Source: Actinomycetota bacterium (GTDB lineage Bacteria > Zhuqueibacterota > Zhuqueibacteria > Residuimicrobiales > Krinioviventaceae). Taken from it: DNA of 7,145 bases. A program made the translations under genes and the position numbers. The DNA lies in assembly GCA_011682565.1 (NCBI GenBank), contig JAACEJ010000173.1, positions 1 to 7,145 of the forward strand, written 5' to 3'. This document shows positions 6,729-7,145 of the stretch, piece by piece. The notes under the pieces are model-generated. The model saw nothing but the letters and a program-made list of their open reading frames with translations. It did not search any database and was not told the DNA's origin. Each line of letters begins with the position of its first letter. The stretch's first letter is position 1.

Positions 6729-6952
6729 TTTTCCGCCTCCCATTCCTCATCGATGGGAGATATAATGTCACCGATAAAAGTCGCCATTCCCTTTAATGGC
6801 TTTTCTTTATGATCGTTTGTTGCTTCTACAGGAACTAATTTTGCTTTTGGTTTTCCATATTTGGTAATGACAAGCGTCTCGTGAGTTTGTGAGACCTGGT
6901 CTATCAAAGCCAGACAATGTGTTTTGAAATTTCCTGCTGGTATTGTTTTCAT
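6725..6952 (-). CDS. vapB: Phd/YefM-type antitoxin of the VapBC pair
   Basis: This 75-residue antitoxin is encoded directly upstream of the toxin and overlaps it by 4 bases. The N-terminal part (MKTIPAGNFKTHCLALIDQV, then ETLVITKYGKPKAKLVPV up to about residue 42) is the Phd/YefM DNA-binding fold, with the usual 'ITKYGKPxAxLVP' strand. A linker follows. The C-terminal tail GDIISPIDEEWEAEK (61-75) has the acidic toxin-binding signature seen in antitoxins paired with PIN toxins. It should neutralise the toxin and, alone or in complex, repress the shared promoter. Upstream on the minus strand are a good sigma70-like promoter (7001-7029) and a palindrome (6978-6999) that fits an operator. A weak GGAA lies about 6 bases before the ATG. 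Length is normal. The symbol reflects pairing with a VapC-like toxin, since the fold is Phd/YefM. Confidence 0.9.
   Translation of the reverse strand: MKTIPAGNFKTHCLALIDQVSQTHETLVITKYGKPKAKLVPVEATNDHKEKPLKGMATFIGDIISPIDEEWEAEK
6736..6740 (-). promoter_or_regulatory. Ribosome binding site of the PIN toxin
   Basis: On the minus strand GGAGG stands 7 bases before the ATG at 6728, within the final codons of the antitoxin. It decides between the 6728 and 6743 starts. Confidence 0.7.
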
Positions 6953-6977
6953 GATTGTTCCGATTTAATTTAATGAC

Positions 6978-6999
6978 CAACAATAGATGACTATGGTTG
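6978..6999 (-). promoter_or_regulatory. Candidate operator of the toxin-antitoxin operon (inverted repeat)
   Basis: CAACAATAG and CTATGGTTG are 9-base arms, complementary at 8 of 9 positions, with a 4-base spacer (ATGA). The palindrome begins one base downstream of the -10 hexamer and covers the expected transcription start. It ends 25 bases before the antitoxin start codon. Phd/YefM antitoxins bind such palindromes at their own promoters; binding here is inferred. Confidence 0.55.
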
Positions 7000-7000
7000 T

Positions 7001-7029
7001 AATCTAAATCTTTTTTAAGGCAATGTCAA
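7001..7029 (-). promoter_or_regulatory. Sigma70-like promoter of the toxin-antitoxin operon
   Basis: On the minus strand, a perfect -35 TTGACA (7029 to 7024) is followed by a 17-base spacer and a -10-like TAGATT (7006 to 7001, 4 of 6 matches to TATAAT). Transcription would begin near 6994, giving a leader of about 40 bases. The spacer contains an A6 run. Confidence 0.6.
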
Positions 7030-7052
7030 GTGATAAAAACGATTGAAAGCAT

Positions 7053-7145
7053 TTAAAATTCATAGTCTCTAATGTAATCGCAAAAATAGAGGACTTTATT
7101 TATATCACCCTGTTGAAACAGAAAGGGTTCCACATCTCGTGCGAG
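7053..7145 (-). CDS. C-terminal end of a minus-strand gene, possibly AbiEii-like nucleotidyltransferase (cut by window edge)
   Basis: Reading the minus strand from the window edge gives 30 residues and a TAA stop at 7055-7053. The peptide begins LARDVEPFLF and ends KVLYFCDYIRDYEF. It is the longest open minus-strand frame at this edge and has protein-like composition. The DV-PFL element followed by a short helix resembles the C-terminus of AbiEii/AbiGii-type nucleotidyltransferase toxins as I remember them. That family call is tentative, since only the tail is visible. It lies 100 bases upstream of the antitoxin on the same strand, but the antitoxin has its own promoter in the gap. Confidence 0.4.
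   Translation of the reverse strand, partial: LARDVEPFLFQQGDINKVLYFCDYIRDYEF

Noticed and set aside
7109..7130. Hairpin-like sequence (ACCC...CTGTT GA AACAG...GGGT)
   Set aside because: It lies inside the edge coding tail, has an uneven bulge and no T-run on either strand, so it is not a convincing terminator.

Overview
The window looks like a fragment of a Gram-negative bacterial genome or metagenome contig. Two Tat-exported Gfo/Idh/MocA oxidoreductases sit beside a Sec-exported GH27 alpha-galactosidase, a combination common in Bacteroidota, Planctomycetota and FCB-type candidate phyla such as KSB1 or Latescibacterota. The sequence does not fix the species. Base composition is uneven. The left 1.9 kb is AT-rich (two 60-base lines counted inside the methyltransferase, at 661 and 841, have 28% and 30% G+C). 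The sugar genes are richer (lines at 2641 and 5761 have 53% and 57%).

Layout. Positions 1-1911 (+) hold a restriction-modification pair: the C-terminal 126 residues of a probable type II restriction endonuclease, followed after 1 base by a complete N6-adenine, M.TaqI-like DNA methyltransferase. Positions 1993-6309 (+) hold a sugar-catabolic cluster: GH27 alpha-galactosidase, a Tat-signal Gfo/Idh/MocA oxidoreductase, a wrecked MFS sugar-porter gene, and a second Tat-signal Gfo/Idh/MocA oxidoreductase. Positions 6339-6952 (-) hold a VapBC-type toxin-antitoxin pair (Phd/YefM-type antitoxin, PIN-domain toxin). It has a recognisable promoter and a palindromic candidate operator just upstream. At the right edge (7053-7145, -) there is the short C-terminal end of another minus-strand gene, tentatively an AbiEii-like nucleotidyltransferase.

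How the genes may work together. The galactosidase would release galactose from alpha-galactosides in the periplasm or outside the cell. The two exported NAD(P)-type oxidoreductases would act on the resulting sugar or on the intact glycoside. The transporter that should carry products inward has been destroyed: only TM1 to early TM3 and a short piece around TM11 remain, joined out of frame. The cluster is flanked by a defence-type RM module and a toxin-antitoxin module.

The most unusual feature is the doubly deleted sugar-porter remnant at 4682-5049, whose C-terminal piece reads in frame into the next oxidoreductase gene. I found no convincing new system. The rest is recognisable families in an accessory-looking arrangement.
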